Of a stretch of DNA of 64,000 nt, positions 43,022 through 54,867 are shown piece by piece; within the stretch, counting starts at the first letter, position 1; each line of letters starts with the position of its first letter. The stretch comes from Plantago ovata (lineage: Eukaryota > Streptophyta > Magnoliopsida > Lamiales > Plantaginaceae). Made by a program: the position numbers and the translations under genes. The stretch lies in NCBI GenBank assembly GCA_028274465.1, contig CM051457.1, positions 72,576,496 through 72,640,495 on the forward strand, in the 5' to 3' direction. Below the pieces are notes generated by a model that did not search any database, was not told the DNA's origin, and was given only the letters and a program-made list of their open reading frames with translations.

Positions 43022-44496
43022 TGTGTTTTGTTTTCTCACGAGTTTGATTGAGTATTATAGGTAACTCATACAAGCATTAGCTCTCACCTTGGATCCACTT
43101 TCGGCGTTCAGGTTTGGGGAGGAGGTTATCGCTGGTTATCTCTATACTTATCTTGCTTATGAAAAACTCGTGAAATTTTTTGCATTTGCATGTTTACTGC
43201 TTTCCTAGGATAGTTTTTGCATGTTTTTATATGGAGTTTATTGCCGAATTTTTTGAACTTTTTATTGGGTAGATCAACTAGCTATGTCATTAATCGTATG
43301 CTTCATCTCTATGAATTTGTTTGAGGTTTTTCTCGCTTGGTTTGTCTCATTTATGTATTGCACTTAGTTAAGCATGGTAGTCTCGACATCACTTAGTGGT
43401 GTTTCCTCTACTGCGGTTCACGAAGGCCTTTATAATAGGATGATGCATGTTAGGGTCTTATGGTTGTTTTCCCGAGTAATTATGTACCTAAGAGGCAACA
43501 AGTCTTCACCATGCTTTGAGATTGCTAAATGCCTAGGAAGGAGGTAGTGTGAGGTTGTGTGATCCTTTGTTTATAACCTATTCTTCCGAATAGGTTTGGG
43601 GAGGGGGTTACACCATCATAGACTTGTTTCTGTTTTTCATTTTCGTATCGTGAGTTTATTTTCCTTTTCCGTAAATTTTGTACTCCAACCTATTCTTTCG
43701 AATAGGTTTGGAGAAGTCGGGTGAGTCATTTTGTTTCTCTTTTTGTTATGCTACTGCTGGCTAGGAAAAAATCGAAAAAAAAGAAAGAAAAATTCCAGAA
43801 GAAAAAAAGAAAAAGAAAAAAGAATCTGGAAAGAAAAAAAAGAAAAAAAGAGAGGACCCCAAAAAAGTAAAGAAGGGTCCAAAAAATAAAGCCAAATAGC
43901 AGTTTAGCAAAGTTTGAGTCTTTTCCATTTTTCGTATTGTTCGTATTCGTGTTTTTCTATTTTTTTATCTTTTTGTCTTGAGTGTCATCTGTTCTAGACC
44001 ACCCTCGTCCTGCCATTCAGGAAGTGGTGAATAGCTTAAGACTTTACTTGAGAGATGGGTAGAATAGGGGAGTGTTATCTTTTATAGGGAACCCTCCTTC
44101 GTTTGATGAGAGCCAGTACTGGTTCGACCTCTTTTGAGGAAAAGTCTTAACATGGTGGAACAGCAGTAAGTCCTCAGTTTCATAGGCACGGGGCAACCAT
44201 TCGTATCTTAGCATGCATCATTACGTCGTCACTGACTAGGTCCAGGTAGAGAATGTTACGAGAGACTATCTTGTCTTGACATAAGTGCTTATGTGGATGT
44301 GTATAAGTCAATCGAGGTATTCTTCAACCTATATTCATGTTTTGATTTATATGTTTTTGTTCATATGTTATTTGGTAGATTCGGTAGATTAGTTCATTTT
44401 ATTTGGCATGAAACTCCATTTTGAGTCTTGCATGTTTTTTTTATTAGAGTCTAGCTTAGTTGCTTGAGGACAAGCAAAGGTTCGGTTTGGCGAGTT
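43022..44496 (+). other. Athila 3' non-coding region and PPT, copy 1
   Basis: No env-like ORF. It contains a GGTTTGGGGAGGAGG purine block (43112), the hairpins CCTATTC-TTCC-GAATAGG (43577) and CCTATTC-TTTC-GAATAGG (43688), the first followed by GGGGAGGGGG, and an A/G-rich tract 43760-43880. A long block 43960-44300 is conserved in the gag-PR-ORF2 elements. The PPT before LTR 2 reads GGTTTGGCGAG, with one G-to-C change from the other copies. Confidence 0.75.
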
Positions 44497-45773
44497 TGAT
44501 GAATGTGTATTTTACACTTTCATTCGAGTCTTTTTCACCTAATTTAGCTATCCTCTATGTTAATTTATCTATATTTTAGTACATTTTATTATAATAGTGT
44601 CACGTTTCTCTTTAGATTTTATTTTACAGGTTTTGGTTGAAATTCGGAGATTGACGGGCAATTATATTGAAGTCTACAAGGAATTGGTGTTCCAGAAGCC
44701 TATTTGGAGTATCTGAAGGTTTCCGGATAGGAATTGGAGTCTAGGGGTCGAATCTGGAGGTTAGAAGGCCATTAGAAGTCTGAAACCGAGTCCGAAAAGG
44801 TGAAGAAATCCAAATCCGCGTCGAAAAACACGGAAATTCCGCGAAATACTGGGGGGCGAACCGCCCCAGCTCTCGGGCGAACCGCCCCAGAAGTTTTTCG
44901 GGCCTGTATATAGTTGCGAGTTTTCTCTCCAAAATTCATATCTTTCCAAGCCTACTTTCTCACCTCTCTCTATAATTTTAGGTAGGAACTTCCCGGGGCC
45001 TGTCCTGGGAGTTCCATAGCTTAGGGGATACTTTTTCATAGTAGATTGGAGCGCGTAGGATCGCAATCATCCGGATATTGACAACCTTCGGTAACTTTGT
45101 GTCTTACAACTTTTATCTACTTATTTTATTTCTTTCAATATGTTTTCTTCTATGATTGCTATTGATTGCATGCACATTATGAGTAGCTAAATTTATCGTT
45201 GGTGGTAGTATGTCAATTCTTAGCGAGGGAAGATAATCATGCTAATGGCTATATCGCGCATTATACTCCGTGTCATTGCTTTATTTCGTTGATGAGTTGA
45301 ACACCAAAATTCTCGTATGTTGTATTGATCATTATGCACACCTGGACACTTGTCGGCCAATCAGACCAAATTATCTTCGTAGTGTTGAATGATTACGGAA
45401 CACAATAGGACGTTAGTTGTTGACAGGGCAGACCCATATTATCTTCGTAGTGCTTAATACTTACAACAGGACCCAAGATTCATTCAAAGATCTCTATGCA
45501 AGACCGAGGAATTTATGTATGATTATCGACCCATTATGTTAAGAAGGACCATACTATCACCAACTTCCATTATCTGCTTGAAAACCCCCTATTGCTTTCT
45601 ATCTGCTGTTTTATATTTTCCTGTTAAATAGATAAAGCTAGTTATAGTCCTGAGAGAACGACACTCGAGTCATTCTGCTACTACACTACGGTTTTCGTTG
45701 TAGTTGTGGATTGCCTTTGGCTAAATAACAAATTTATTTGCTTGAACCGGGACTGACAAACTCGCGTTCATCA
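44497..45773 (+). repeat. Athila LTR 2 (middle)
   Basis: 1277 bp, TGATGA...TCATCA, TATA-like CCTGTATATAG near 44905-44915. It differs from LTRs 1 and 3 by two adjacent GGGCGAACCGCCCC palindromes (44852-44895) and several shared substitutions. In palindrome number it is closer to the LTRs of the minus-strand outer element. It is followed not by a PBS but by a 43-bp Sirevirus LTR-like stretch and N. Confidence 0.9.
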
Positions 45774-45816
45774 TATACTTACTGTATTTAGCTTTCAGCA
45801 AATTATATCTGTCTTT
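45774..45816 (+). other. 43-bp Sirevirus LTR-like stretch at contig end
   Basis: ACTTACTGTATTTAGCTTTC and the bases after it match the Sirevirus LTR (plus form near 10355-10400, minus form near 57150-57195). It lies directly between Athila LTR 2 and the N run, where Athila PBS sequence would be expected. Confidence 0.75.
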
Positions 45817-45916
45817 NNNNNNNNNNNNNNNNNNNNNNNNNNNNNNNNNNNNNNNNNNNNNNNNNNNNNNNNNNNNNNNNNNNNNNNNNNNNNNNNNNNN
45901 NNNNNNNNNNNNNNNN
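45817..45916. other. Assembly gap, 100 N
   Basis: Exactly 100 N, the usual placeholder for a scaffold gap of unknown size. The sequences on its two sides do not belong to one another. Confidence 0.98.
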
Positions 45917-47754
45917 ATCTCTTTCTAATCACCTTTCCCTAGTCTGTTTCTAATTCACTTTTCCTAGCTTTAGTAGTAATTCGATATCTAAGAATAAATT
46001 CTCGATTTGTCGAAATTTCCGAACGAGACTACTTTTTAGTTTTGAGTAGCACTCGCTGGACAGAGTTTCCAGGTATGACGACTTAACAGCTCGCTTGACA
46101 CCGACATTCTCGCAAGTCAGGAGGGGGTCAGCTATACTTGGAAAAGAGTTAACGGAGTACGAGGTAACAAGCACCATGTGAGAAGGATACCAAGGGTCGA
46201 AGAAGGAGAGGATATAAGCCATAAGCTTCATCATCAGAATCCGATGAAGAGGAGATAGCAAAAGTTCCAGCAAAAGGGTTCACAGAGGACCAATTATGCC
46301 GGAAATTATTTCCTTTTGCTTTAGGATATGAAACCCGAGATAATGGATAGCAAGGTTAGCACCAGGATCACGAAGACCTGGAACCAAGTAGTGAGGAGTG
46401 TTCTTGGCACGTTTCATGCCTTACCATGAGACGATGGCACTACGGAATCGATCGAATACGCAAGCAAGGAGAATACGAGCGGTTCGTGACACCTATGAAC
46501 GTTGTTGAGCTGTATAAACGTGAGTGCCCGCCCCCACCACCGTTTCGACGACGGGGAGCTGATTTGGTTCTTTGTTGGAGGGAACCCCTACGGATGAAGT
46601 TAGGCTTCAAATAGAGGGGAGATGTGGAGGATTGGAAGAATGTACTTCAGAAGAGGCCAGTAGCAGGTCTGTTCAAAACATACGCCATTGGATCCGCACA
46701 ATCCGAGAAAATAATGTCGAATGAAGTCGCACAACATAGACTCGAATCAAGTAGAAACGGATACGGACTGAGGACGACATCAGTGAGGAGGAGGAACTTG
46801 CAGGTTTTTACGCAGGGTAAAGGCCTTGAGAGTTGTCTTTCGAGGTAGCACACGCAGGGCAAGCTGAGACAATCTTCGCATCGAGAAGCTTTTGGAAGCG
46901 ATCGAAGTAAACTGAGCAACTTATCAAAAGAACTTAGCCTACTGAAGGTGGAAGGTGCGGTGAAAGAAGTCGAGACAGCCCGCACAAACAGTAGTAAGCA
47001 AACCACCCGAGGTATTAGGAGCGAACAGCACCACCCCAACTCAGGGAACCAAACAGTCCGAGTTCTTACATCGAAGCTGATCCCGGCAATCTCCAGCTGA
47101 TGCTCTACTTGGAGGAAGAAGGCGAGAAGTGAATCTACTTGACTTACTCCGAGGAGAAGAATTACCAAATTCCCAACTTCATACGTCCTAAGCTTGTGGA
47201 ACCTACTGAGAGCGATAATAGAGGGCCGAGCACAAAAAAGAGGAGGACGAAAGATCCAAAGAACCTCAGAAGTTCCAGAAGAAGGAATGGAAACAAGACC
47301 TCTGTAATACACATAGATGATGACGAGAGGTCGAGTTGGAGCTATTATACCAGGAGAACTTCACAAATCTTCCAATCCATATGTGCCTCCGAAGCCACAT
47401 GTACCATACCCGAGTCGATCAAACCAGCCAAGAAGGATATTCAAGATCACCCTTGTTCCAACGCCTGTCAAAAGTGGAAGTCAATGTACCTCTCTTGGAG
47501 TTAATCCAGAACATTCCAGCTTATACGAAATTCTTTCGTGAGATAAAGAACAAAAGGATTACTTCAGGAAGGGAAGTGAATGGGGTTGAAACAGTCAACT
47601 CGCTTGCCGGATTGCCCATGAAGAAAAAGGATCCTGGCAGTTTCATAATCGACATCGCCTTAGGGAATGAACGAACTACACAGGCAATGCTTGACTTAGG
47701 AGCTAGCATTAACTTAATGCCGTATTCGGTATACAAGGCCTGGAACTCGGAGAA
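45917..47754 (+). pseudogene. Athila leader, gag and protease, copy 2 (indel-rich)
   Basis: Starts abruptly inside the Athila leader (counterpart of 37771). The gag ATG is at 46076. Numerous insertions and deletions of one or a few bases against copy 1 run from 45917 to about 47440, so no gag frame is open. From about 47450 the sequence is almost identical to copy 1. The frame then covers the protease (MLDLGASINLMP) and breaks near 47742, where one base is lost, after VYKAW. Biology or poor consensus cannot be separated from sequence alone. Confidence 0.8.
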
Positions 47755-49268
47755 TTGACACCAACTGATATGGTGGTCCAAATGGCAGACCAAAGTGTGA
47801 AAAGGCCAGTAGGGATAATAGAGGACATCCTTGTGAAGGTAGACAAGTTGATAATCCCAACTGATTTTGTGGTGATGAAGTCCGCAGATGAGGGAAAGAG
47901 CCATATCCGTGAGCACATAGTACTACTTGGGAGACCGTTCATGGCAACTACCAACACATGCCTTGAACTTAAGGGCAAGAAGATAACCATGGAGGTAATG
48001 GGCGAAAAGATTGAGTTGGTAGGATGTAGTATCAGAGATAAGGAAGTTGCGGAGGAGTTAAAATTTGTCGATTGCTACGAATCTGTAATTCCCGAATTTC
48101 ATCATAGCCATAGCAATCGCGAACCACTTGAGGAAGCACTTACAACGCAAGCTGAGACATGCTACATGACCGAAGAAGCAAGGGAACTAGTCGAAATAAT
48201 GGATAGCACACCAGAAATTCCAGCAGGAGAAGAGGTACTTGAACCTTTAGAAGAAGAAGAAGAAGAAGAAAGTGGGTTTCCTGAAGAACCCAGCTTAGAA
48301 TTAAAACCTCTTCCTGAGCACCTCAAATATGTGTACTTGGGAGAAAATCAGAAGAAGCCCGTGATTGTATCCTCACATGTCTCCAACAATGAAGAAAGTA
48401 AGCTGATCGAGGTATTGAAGGAAAATTCCGCAGCTATAGGATGGGGGATCAGCGATATCAAGGGAATTAGCCCTACAAGATGCGTGCACAACATCACTCT
48501 AGAACAAGATGCCAAACCTGTTAGGCAACCTCAGAGAAGGATAAATCCAGCAATGCAAGAGGTGGTAAAAAAGGAAGTGATCAAGTTGCTAGATGCTGAT
48601 ATGATTTACCCCATTCCAGATAGTCGATGGGTGAGCCCAGTACATGTAGTTCCTAAGAAATCAGGAGTCACTGTGGAAGAGAATGAGAAGGGAGAATTGG
48701 TACCGGTTAGAAAGACCACTGGATGGCGGATGTGCATTGACTATAGAAGATTAAATGCCGCCACAAAAAAAGACCACTTCCTTTACCATTTATTGATGAC
48801 ATGCTAAACCTCCTTGCGGGGCGGAAGTTCTATTGTTTTCTTGATGGTTTGTCAGGTTTCTACCAGATTCCAATTGCACCGGAAGATCAGGAGAAGACGG
48901 CATTCACTTGCCCATTCGGAACATTTGCCTATAGGAGGATGCCATTTGGACTATGCAATGCTCCCGCCACTTTTCAAAGGTGCATGCTTTCTGTTTTCTC
49001 TGACATGGTAACCAAATTTGTTGAAGTTTTTATGGATGATTTTTCCCTTTTTGGTGACTCATTTGATGAAAGCTTGCAAAGATTAGATCTAGTTTTAAAA
49101 AGGTGTATTGAATGCAACTTAACCTTAAGCTGGGAGAAGAGTCATTATATGGTTAGAGAAGGCATTGTTCTAGGACATGTAGTTTCTGAAAGAGGTATCG
49201 AGGTAGACAAGGCTAAGATAGAAATGATTGAAAAACTTCCCCCACCTACTTGCGTGAAAGAATTATAA
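47755..49268 (+). pseudogene. Athila protease end and reverse transcriptase, copy 2
   Basis: A long frame (47755-48807) runs from the protease C-terminus (VLLGRPFMATTN) through the acidic EEEEEEE run into RT (WVSPVHVVPKKSG, MCIDYRRLNAATKK). A lost C in a CCC run near 48780 shifts it. The frame from 48801 carries FLDGLSGFYQIPI, EKTAFTCPFGTFAYRRMPFG and FVEVFMDDFSLFG, ending at TAA 49266-49268 where a few bases are missing before the RNase H connection. Less damaged than copy 1. Confidence 0.87.
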
Positions 49269-51199
49269 TCTTTTCTTGGCCATGTAGGATTTCATAGGAG
49301 GTTTATTAAAGATTTTTCGAAAATTGCTAAACCTTTAAGTAGCTTGCTTGCTAAAGATGTGGTTTTCCATTTCTCTAATGAATGCCTAGTTGCTTTTAAT
49401 ACTCTCAAGGAAAAGCTTGTTTCAGCCCCCATTGTTGTGCCGCCTGACTGGAATCTTCCTTTCGAAATTATGTGTGATGCTTCGAATTTTGCTATGGGTG
49501 CTGTTTTATGCCAAAAAGTTGATAAGCAGTATCGTGTGATTTATTATGTTAGTAAGACTCTAGACTCCGCGCAGGTTAATTATACAACAACTGAAAAGGA
49601 ATTTTTAGCTGTTGTCTTTGCTTTACAAAAGTTTAGGTCTTATTTAATTGGTCATCCTGTGAATGTCCATACTGATCATGCTGCCTTGAGACATTTGATA
49701 GCTAAGCAAGATTCTAAGCCTAGATTGATCCGTTGGGTCCTTTTGCTGCAAGACTTTGATTTGACTATAGTAGATAGAGCTGGTAGGGAGAATTTAGTAG
49801 CAGATCATATATCTAGAATACCTAATATACCTGTTGATCCGATACCCATTAATGAAGATCTCCCCGATGAGCATCTAATGAAGGCTAATGAGGAGCCATG
49901 GTATGCAGATATTGTAAACTATTTGGCTATGAAGGTTTGCCCCACTAACTTTTCAGCTTCAGACAAAAGAGCTCTTGCCAAGCAATGCAGGACTTACATA
50001 TGGGATGATCCGAATCTATTCAAGGAAGGAGCTGATGGGATTCTAAGGAGATGCGTGCCACAAGAAGAGCAACAAAGTATACTGAGCCATTGCCATGAGC
50101 TTAACTGTGGTGGGCACTACAGTGGATTAAAGACAGCGCGCAAGGTACTGCAGGCAGGATTTTTCTGGCCGACAATATACAAGGATGCTCGAAGTTTTGT
50201 GAAGAACTGTGACCCATGTCAACGAGGTGGTGGAATTGGCAAGAAAGATGAAATGCCCCTTCAAGGGAATCTAGTGGTAGAACCTTTCGATGTATGGGGC
50301 ATTGATTTTATGGGACCATTTCCGAACAGTGGAGGCTATGAATACATTCTTGTTGCAGTGGACTATGTGACTAAATGGGTAGAGGCAATTCCTACAAAAA
50401 CGAATGACGGAGCAGTGGTTATGAAGTTCTTGAAGGAAGTGATATTCTCGAGATTTGGGTGCCCTAGAACAATCATCAACGACGGAGGGTCCCACTTCGT
50501 CAATAGAACGTTTGCCTCCCTTCTTAAGAGATATAGTGTCCACCATAGTGTCGCTACGCCTTATCACCCACAGACATCGGGGCAAGTCGAGGTCAGCAAC
50601 CGTCAAATCAAGAAGATCCTGGAGCGAGTAGTGAAGCCAAGTAGGAAGGATTGGGCAGAAAAATTGAATGATGCACTTTGGGCATACAGGACTAGCTACA
50701 AGACGGTGATCGGGACCACTCCGTACAGACTTGTGTATGGAAAGCATGTCATCTTCCCGTAGAACTAGAACACAAGGCATATTGGGCCATTAAAACACTC
50801 AATCTTGATATGGGAAAGGCTGGCGAGGAACGATTGTTGCAATTAGATGAGCTTGAGGAATTACGACTAGGTGCTTATGAAAACTCCAAGATCTACAAGG
50901 AACGTACTAAGAAGTATCATGATCGTGGTATAATACGAAAAGAATTGATTCCTGGACAAAAAGCTTTGGTGTTTAACTCTCGCCTTCGACTATTTCCTGG
51001 AAAGCTCCGTACTCGTTGGGATGGACCGTACGAAATTCTCGAAGTTTCTCCCCATGGAGCTGTTAAACTCTTCGATCCAAAGACGGGAAATACCTTCAAA
51101 GTGAATGGCCAACGAGTGAAGCCGTACTTTGAGATATCTAGTGATCAAAGGGAGGTTGATCACCTTGAGCTTACCCTTACCACCTCCGCTGAAGGTTAG
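49269..51199 (+). pseudogene. Athila RNase H and integrase, copy 2
   Basis: The frame 49344-50762 contains RNase H ([40 protein letters not shown]) and integrase ([12 protein letters not shown] ... [43 protein letters not shown]) with all D-D-E residues in one frame. Loss of an A near 50743 ends it (KHVIFP-stop). The remainder with the [14 protein letters not shown] module is at 50810-51199. This is the better template of the two copies. Confidence 0.88.
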
Positions 51200-52698
51200 T
51201 GCGTTTTGTTTTCTCACGAGTTTGATTGAGTATTATAGGTAACTTATACAAGCATTAGCTCTCACCTTGGATCCACTTTCGACGTTCGGGACGAACGACG
51301 ACGTTCAGGTTTGGGGAGGAGGTTATCGCTGGTTATCTCTATACTTATCTTGCTTATGAAACGCTCGTGAAATTTTTTGCATTTGCACGTTTACTGCTTT
51401 CCTAGGATAGTTTTGCATGTTTTATATGGAGTTTATTGCTGAATTTTTTGAACTTTTTTATTGGGTAGATCAACTAGCTATGCCATTAATCGTATGCTTC
51501 ATCTCTATGAATTTGTTTGAAGTTTTTCTCGCTTGGATTTTCACATATATGTATTGCACTAAGTTGAGCTAGGTAGTCTCGACATCACTTAGTGGTGTTT
51601 TCTCTATTGCGGTTCACGAAGGCCTTTATAATAGGATGATGCATGTTAGGGTCTTATAGTTGTTTTCCCGAGTAATTATGTACCTAAGAGGCAACAAGTC
51701 TTCACCATGCTTTGAGATTGCTAAATGCCTAGGAAGGAGGTAGTGTGAGGTTGTGTGATCCTTTGTTTAGGACCTATTCTCCCGAATAGGTTTGGGGAGG
51801 GGGTTACACCATCATAGACTTGTTTCTGTTTTTCATTTTTCGTATCGTGAGTTTATTTTTCCTTTTCCGTAAAATTTTGTAATCCAACCTATTCTTTCGA
51901 ATAGGTTTGGGGAAGTCGTGTGAGTCTTTTTGTTTCTCTCTTTGTTATGCTACTGCTGGCTAGAAAAAAATCGAAAAAAAAGAAAGGAAAAATTCCAGAA
52001 AAAAGAAAAAGAAAATGAAAAAAGAATCTGGAAAGAAGAAAAAAAAAGAAAAAAAAGAGAAGACCCCAAAAAAGCAAAGAAGGGTCCAAAAAAGAAAAGC
52101 CAAATAGCAGTTTAGCAAAGTGTTGAGTCTTTTCCATTCTTCGTGTTGTTCGTAATCGTGTTTTTCTATTTTTTATCTTTTTTGTCATCTGTTCTAGACC
52201 ACCCTCGTCCTGCCATTCAGGAAGTGGTGAATAGTTTAAGACTTTACTTGAGAGATGGGTAGAATAGGGGAGTGTTATCTTTTATAGGGAACCCTCCTTC
52301 GTTTGATGAGAGCCAGTACTGGTTCGACCTCTTTTGAGGGAAAGTCTTAACATGGTGGAACAGCAGTAAGTCCTCAGTTTCATAGGCACGGGGCAACCAT
52401 TCGTATCTTAGCATGCATCATTACGTCGTCACTAACTAGGTCCAGGTAGAGAATGTTACGAGAGACTATCTTGTCTTGACATAAGTGCTTATGTGGATGT
52501 GTATAAGTCAATCGAGGTATTCTTCAACCTATATTCATGCTTTGATTTATATGGTTTTTGTTCATATGTTATTTGGTAGATTCAGTAATTTAGTTCATTT
52601 TATTTGGCATGAAACTCTATTTTTGAGTCTTGCATGTTTTTTGTATTAGAGTCTAGCTTAGTTGCTTGAGGACAAGCAAAGGTTCGGTTTGGGGAGTT
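51200..52698 (+). other. Athila 3' non-coding region and PPT, copy 2
   Basis: Related to 43022-44496. It has hairpins CCTATTC-TCCC-GAATAGG (51773) followed by GGGGAGGGGG, and CCTATTC-TTTC-GAATAGG (51888), a short direct repeat around CGACGTTC (51283-51304), an A/G tract 51960-52090 and PPT GGTTCGGTTTGGGGAG ending at 52696. No gene. Confidence 0.78.
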
Positions 52699-53952
52699 TG
52701 ATGAATGTGTATTTTACACTTTCATTCGAGTCTTTTTCACCTATTTTAGCTATCCTCTATGTTAATTTAGCTATATTTTAATACATTTTATTAGAATAGT
52801 GTCACGTTTCCCTTTAGATTTTATTTTACAGGTTTTGGTTGAAATTCGGAGATTTACGGGCATTTATATTGAAGTCTACAAGGAATTGGTGTTCCAGAAG
52901 CATATTTGGAGTATCTGAAGGTTTCCGGATAGGATTTGGAGTCTAGGGGCCGAATCTGGAGGTTAGAAGGCTACTAGAAGTCATAAACCGAGTCCGAAAA
53001 GGTGAAGAAATCCAAAACCGCGTCGAAAACGCGAAAATTCCGCGTTTACACTGTGGGGCGAACCGCCCCAGAGGAATTTCGGGCCTATATATAGTTGCGA
53101 GTTTTCTCTCCGAAAATCATATCTTTCCAAGCCTACTTTCTCACCTCTCTCTATAGTTTTAGGTAGGAACTTCCCGGGGCCTGTCCTGGGAGTTCCGTAG
53201 TTTAGGGGATACTTTTTCATAGCAGATTGGAGCGCGTATGATCACAATCATCCGGAGATTGACAACCTCCGGTAACTTTGTATCTTACAGTTTTTATCTA
53301 CTTATTTTATTCTTCTTTCAATATGTTTTCTTCTATGATTGCTATTGGTTGCATGCCTATTATGAGTAGCTAAATTTATCATTGGTGGTAGTATGTGAAT
53401 TCTTTAGCGAGGGAAGATAATCATGCTAATGGCTATATCGCGCATTATACACCGTGTCATTGCTTTATTTCGTTGATCAGTTGCAACCAAAATTCTCGTA
53501 TGTTGTATTGATTATTATGCACGCATGGACACTTGTCGACCAATCAGACCAATTATCTTCGTAGTGTTGAATAATTACGGAACACATTAGGACGTTAGTT
53601 GTTGACGAGTCAGACCCATATTATCTTCGTAGTGCTTAATACTTGCAACAGGACACAAGATTGATTCAAAGATCTCTATGCAAGACCGAGAAATTTATGC
53701 ATGATTATCGACCCATTATGTTAAGAAGACCATACTATCACCAATCTCCATTATCTGCTTGAAAACCCCTATTGCTTTCTATTTGCTGTTTTATATTCTT
53801 AATTAGATTTGATAAAGCTAGTATAGTCCTGAGAGAACGACACTCGAGTCATTCTACTACTACACTACTGTTTTCGTTGTAGTTGTGGATTGCCTTTGGC
53901 TAAATAACAAATTTATTTGACTGAACCGGGACTGACAAACTCGCGTTCATCA
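52699..53952 (+). repeat. Athila LTR 3
   Basis: 1254 bp, TGATGA...TCATCA, one GGGGCGAACCGCCCC palindrome (53055-53069) upstream of the TATA box CCTATATATAG (near 53084-53094). It is very similar to LTR 1 and directly followed by the TSD GTTTC. Confidence 0.93.
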
Positions 53953-53957
53953 GTTTC

Positions 53958-54698
53958 CTCCCAAATATTGCCTCGGCATTGGAAATCCACCACTTGTTGG
54001 TTCTCGAAGGTTAGTCCATTGTAGAAGTGTTGGACTAGGTCGGAAAGTTCAAAACCATGGTGAGGGCACTTGTTCGTGAGATCTTGGAACCTCTCGAATG
54101 CGGTGTAGATGGTTTCATCATAGTCTTGCTTGAAACCAGTTATCTGCGCCTTTAGCGCGGTAGTCAAGGTGTGAGGGAAGTATTTCTCCATGAAAGCTGA
54201 AAAAACCTTTTCCCAAGTGTCCAGCGAGCCGGCTGGTAGAGAACTCAGCCATGACTTGGCTCTGTCGCCAAGTCCCATAGCAAAAACCTTCATCCTCAAC
54301 TCATCCGTTGTTATGTCAGCTCCGGGTCGTGGGAGTTGGTTGACGAAATCATCGATATCGTGCAAGTACCCCATCACATCTTCCCTTGATAAGCCATAGA
54401 ACCTCGGAAGTTGTTGGAATGCGTGGTTCATGATCTCCAGATCTCGGGTTGCAGACGAAAGAACAATCGCCGGTCCCCTCATACGATCTTTGGTGGGTTG
54501 AACCCATGCCTTCAGTGGTCTAGCTTCTACCATTCCGTCGATTTCCTTGAAAAGAATGTGTAGAGATTCAGAGAAATCGGTTTCCTCTATTTCCTCTAGT
54601 GCGCGCCTTTCAAGTAGTCGCCTTCTTTGGTGGTAGACTCTGTCGATCTCAGCAATTGAATCAGTAAGCGGTGTTCCTGGAAAGCGTGTATGCGGCAT
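53958..54698 (-). pseudogene. gag: gag N-terminal part, minus-strand element
   Basis: Starts at the ATG complementing 54696-54698 (MPHTRFPGTP; the open frame extends two codons upstream without ATG). It encodes the Gag capsid domain (FYGLSREDVMGYLHDIDDFV, here partly: EDVMGYLHDIDDFV; GLGDRAKSWLSSLPAGSLDTW; FMEKYFP; KCPHHGFELSDLVQHFYNGL). The forward Athila block interrupts it at 53957; the frame resumes at 36415 without loss once the TSD is counted once. It is close to the gag of the element at 14834-24965. Confidence 0.85.
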
Positions 54699-54846
54699 AC
54701 ACAATCTGTAACAGACTAGGAAAGGTGATTAGAAACAGACTAGGAAAGCAGTATTAGAGAGAGATTGAAAAGAAAAACTAAAACTAATAGAATTAGGAAT
54801 CTAAAGCTGGAAATATAAACAAATTAAATAGGAAAAAGGAGTATAG

Positions 54847-54864
54847 TCCCCGGCAACGGCGCCA
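54847..54864 (-). other. Primer binding site, tRNA-Asp (minus strand)
   Basis: The complement of TGGCGCCGTTGCCGGGGA, three bases from the 5' LTR of the minus-strand element. It confirms the orientation and the LTR boundary. Confidence 0.9.
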
Positions 54865-54867
54865 ATT

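Larger units (their letters stand above)
36416..53952 (+). mobile_element. Forward Athila gypsy block: LTR-internal-LTR-gap-internal-LTR
   Basis: Bounded by TGATGAATG at 36416 and TTCATCA at 53952, with perfect GTTTC duplications at 36411-36415 and 53953-53957 that rejoin the gag of the outer element. It contains three LTRs and two near-identical internal regions coding gag, PR, RT, RH and IN. The order PR-RT-RH-IN is gypsy, and the RT and IN motifs and the tRNA-Asp PBS fit Athila. No env-like ORF follows IN. The outer LTRs resemble each other more than the middle one, and a 100-N gap follows the middle LTR, so the two-copy layout may be an assembly product. Confidence 0.85.

Noticed and set aside
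36416..53952. Genuine tandem Athila array from unequal crossing-over
   Set aside because: It would predict LTR 2 followed by a PBS and similar to its neighbours. Instead a Sirevirus sliver and a 100-N gap follow, so I prefer a join artefact until reads show otherwise.
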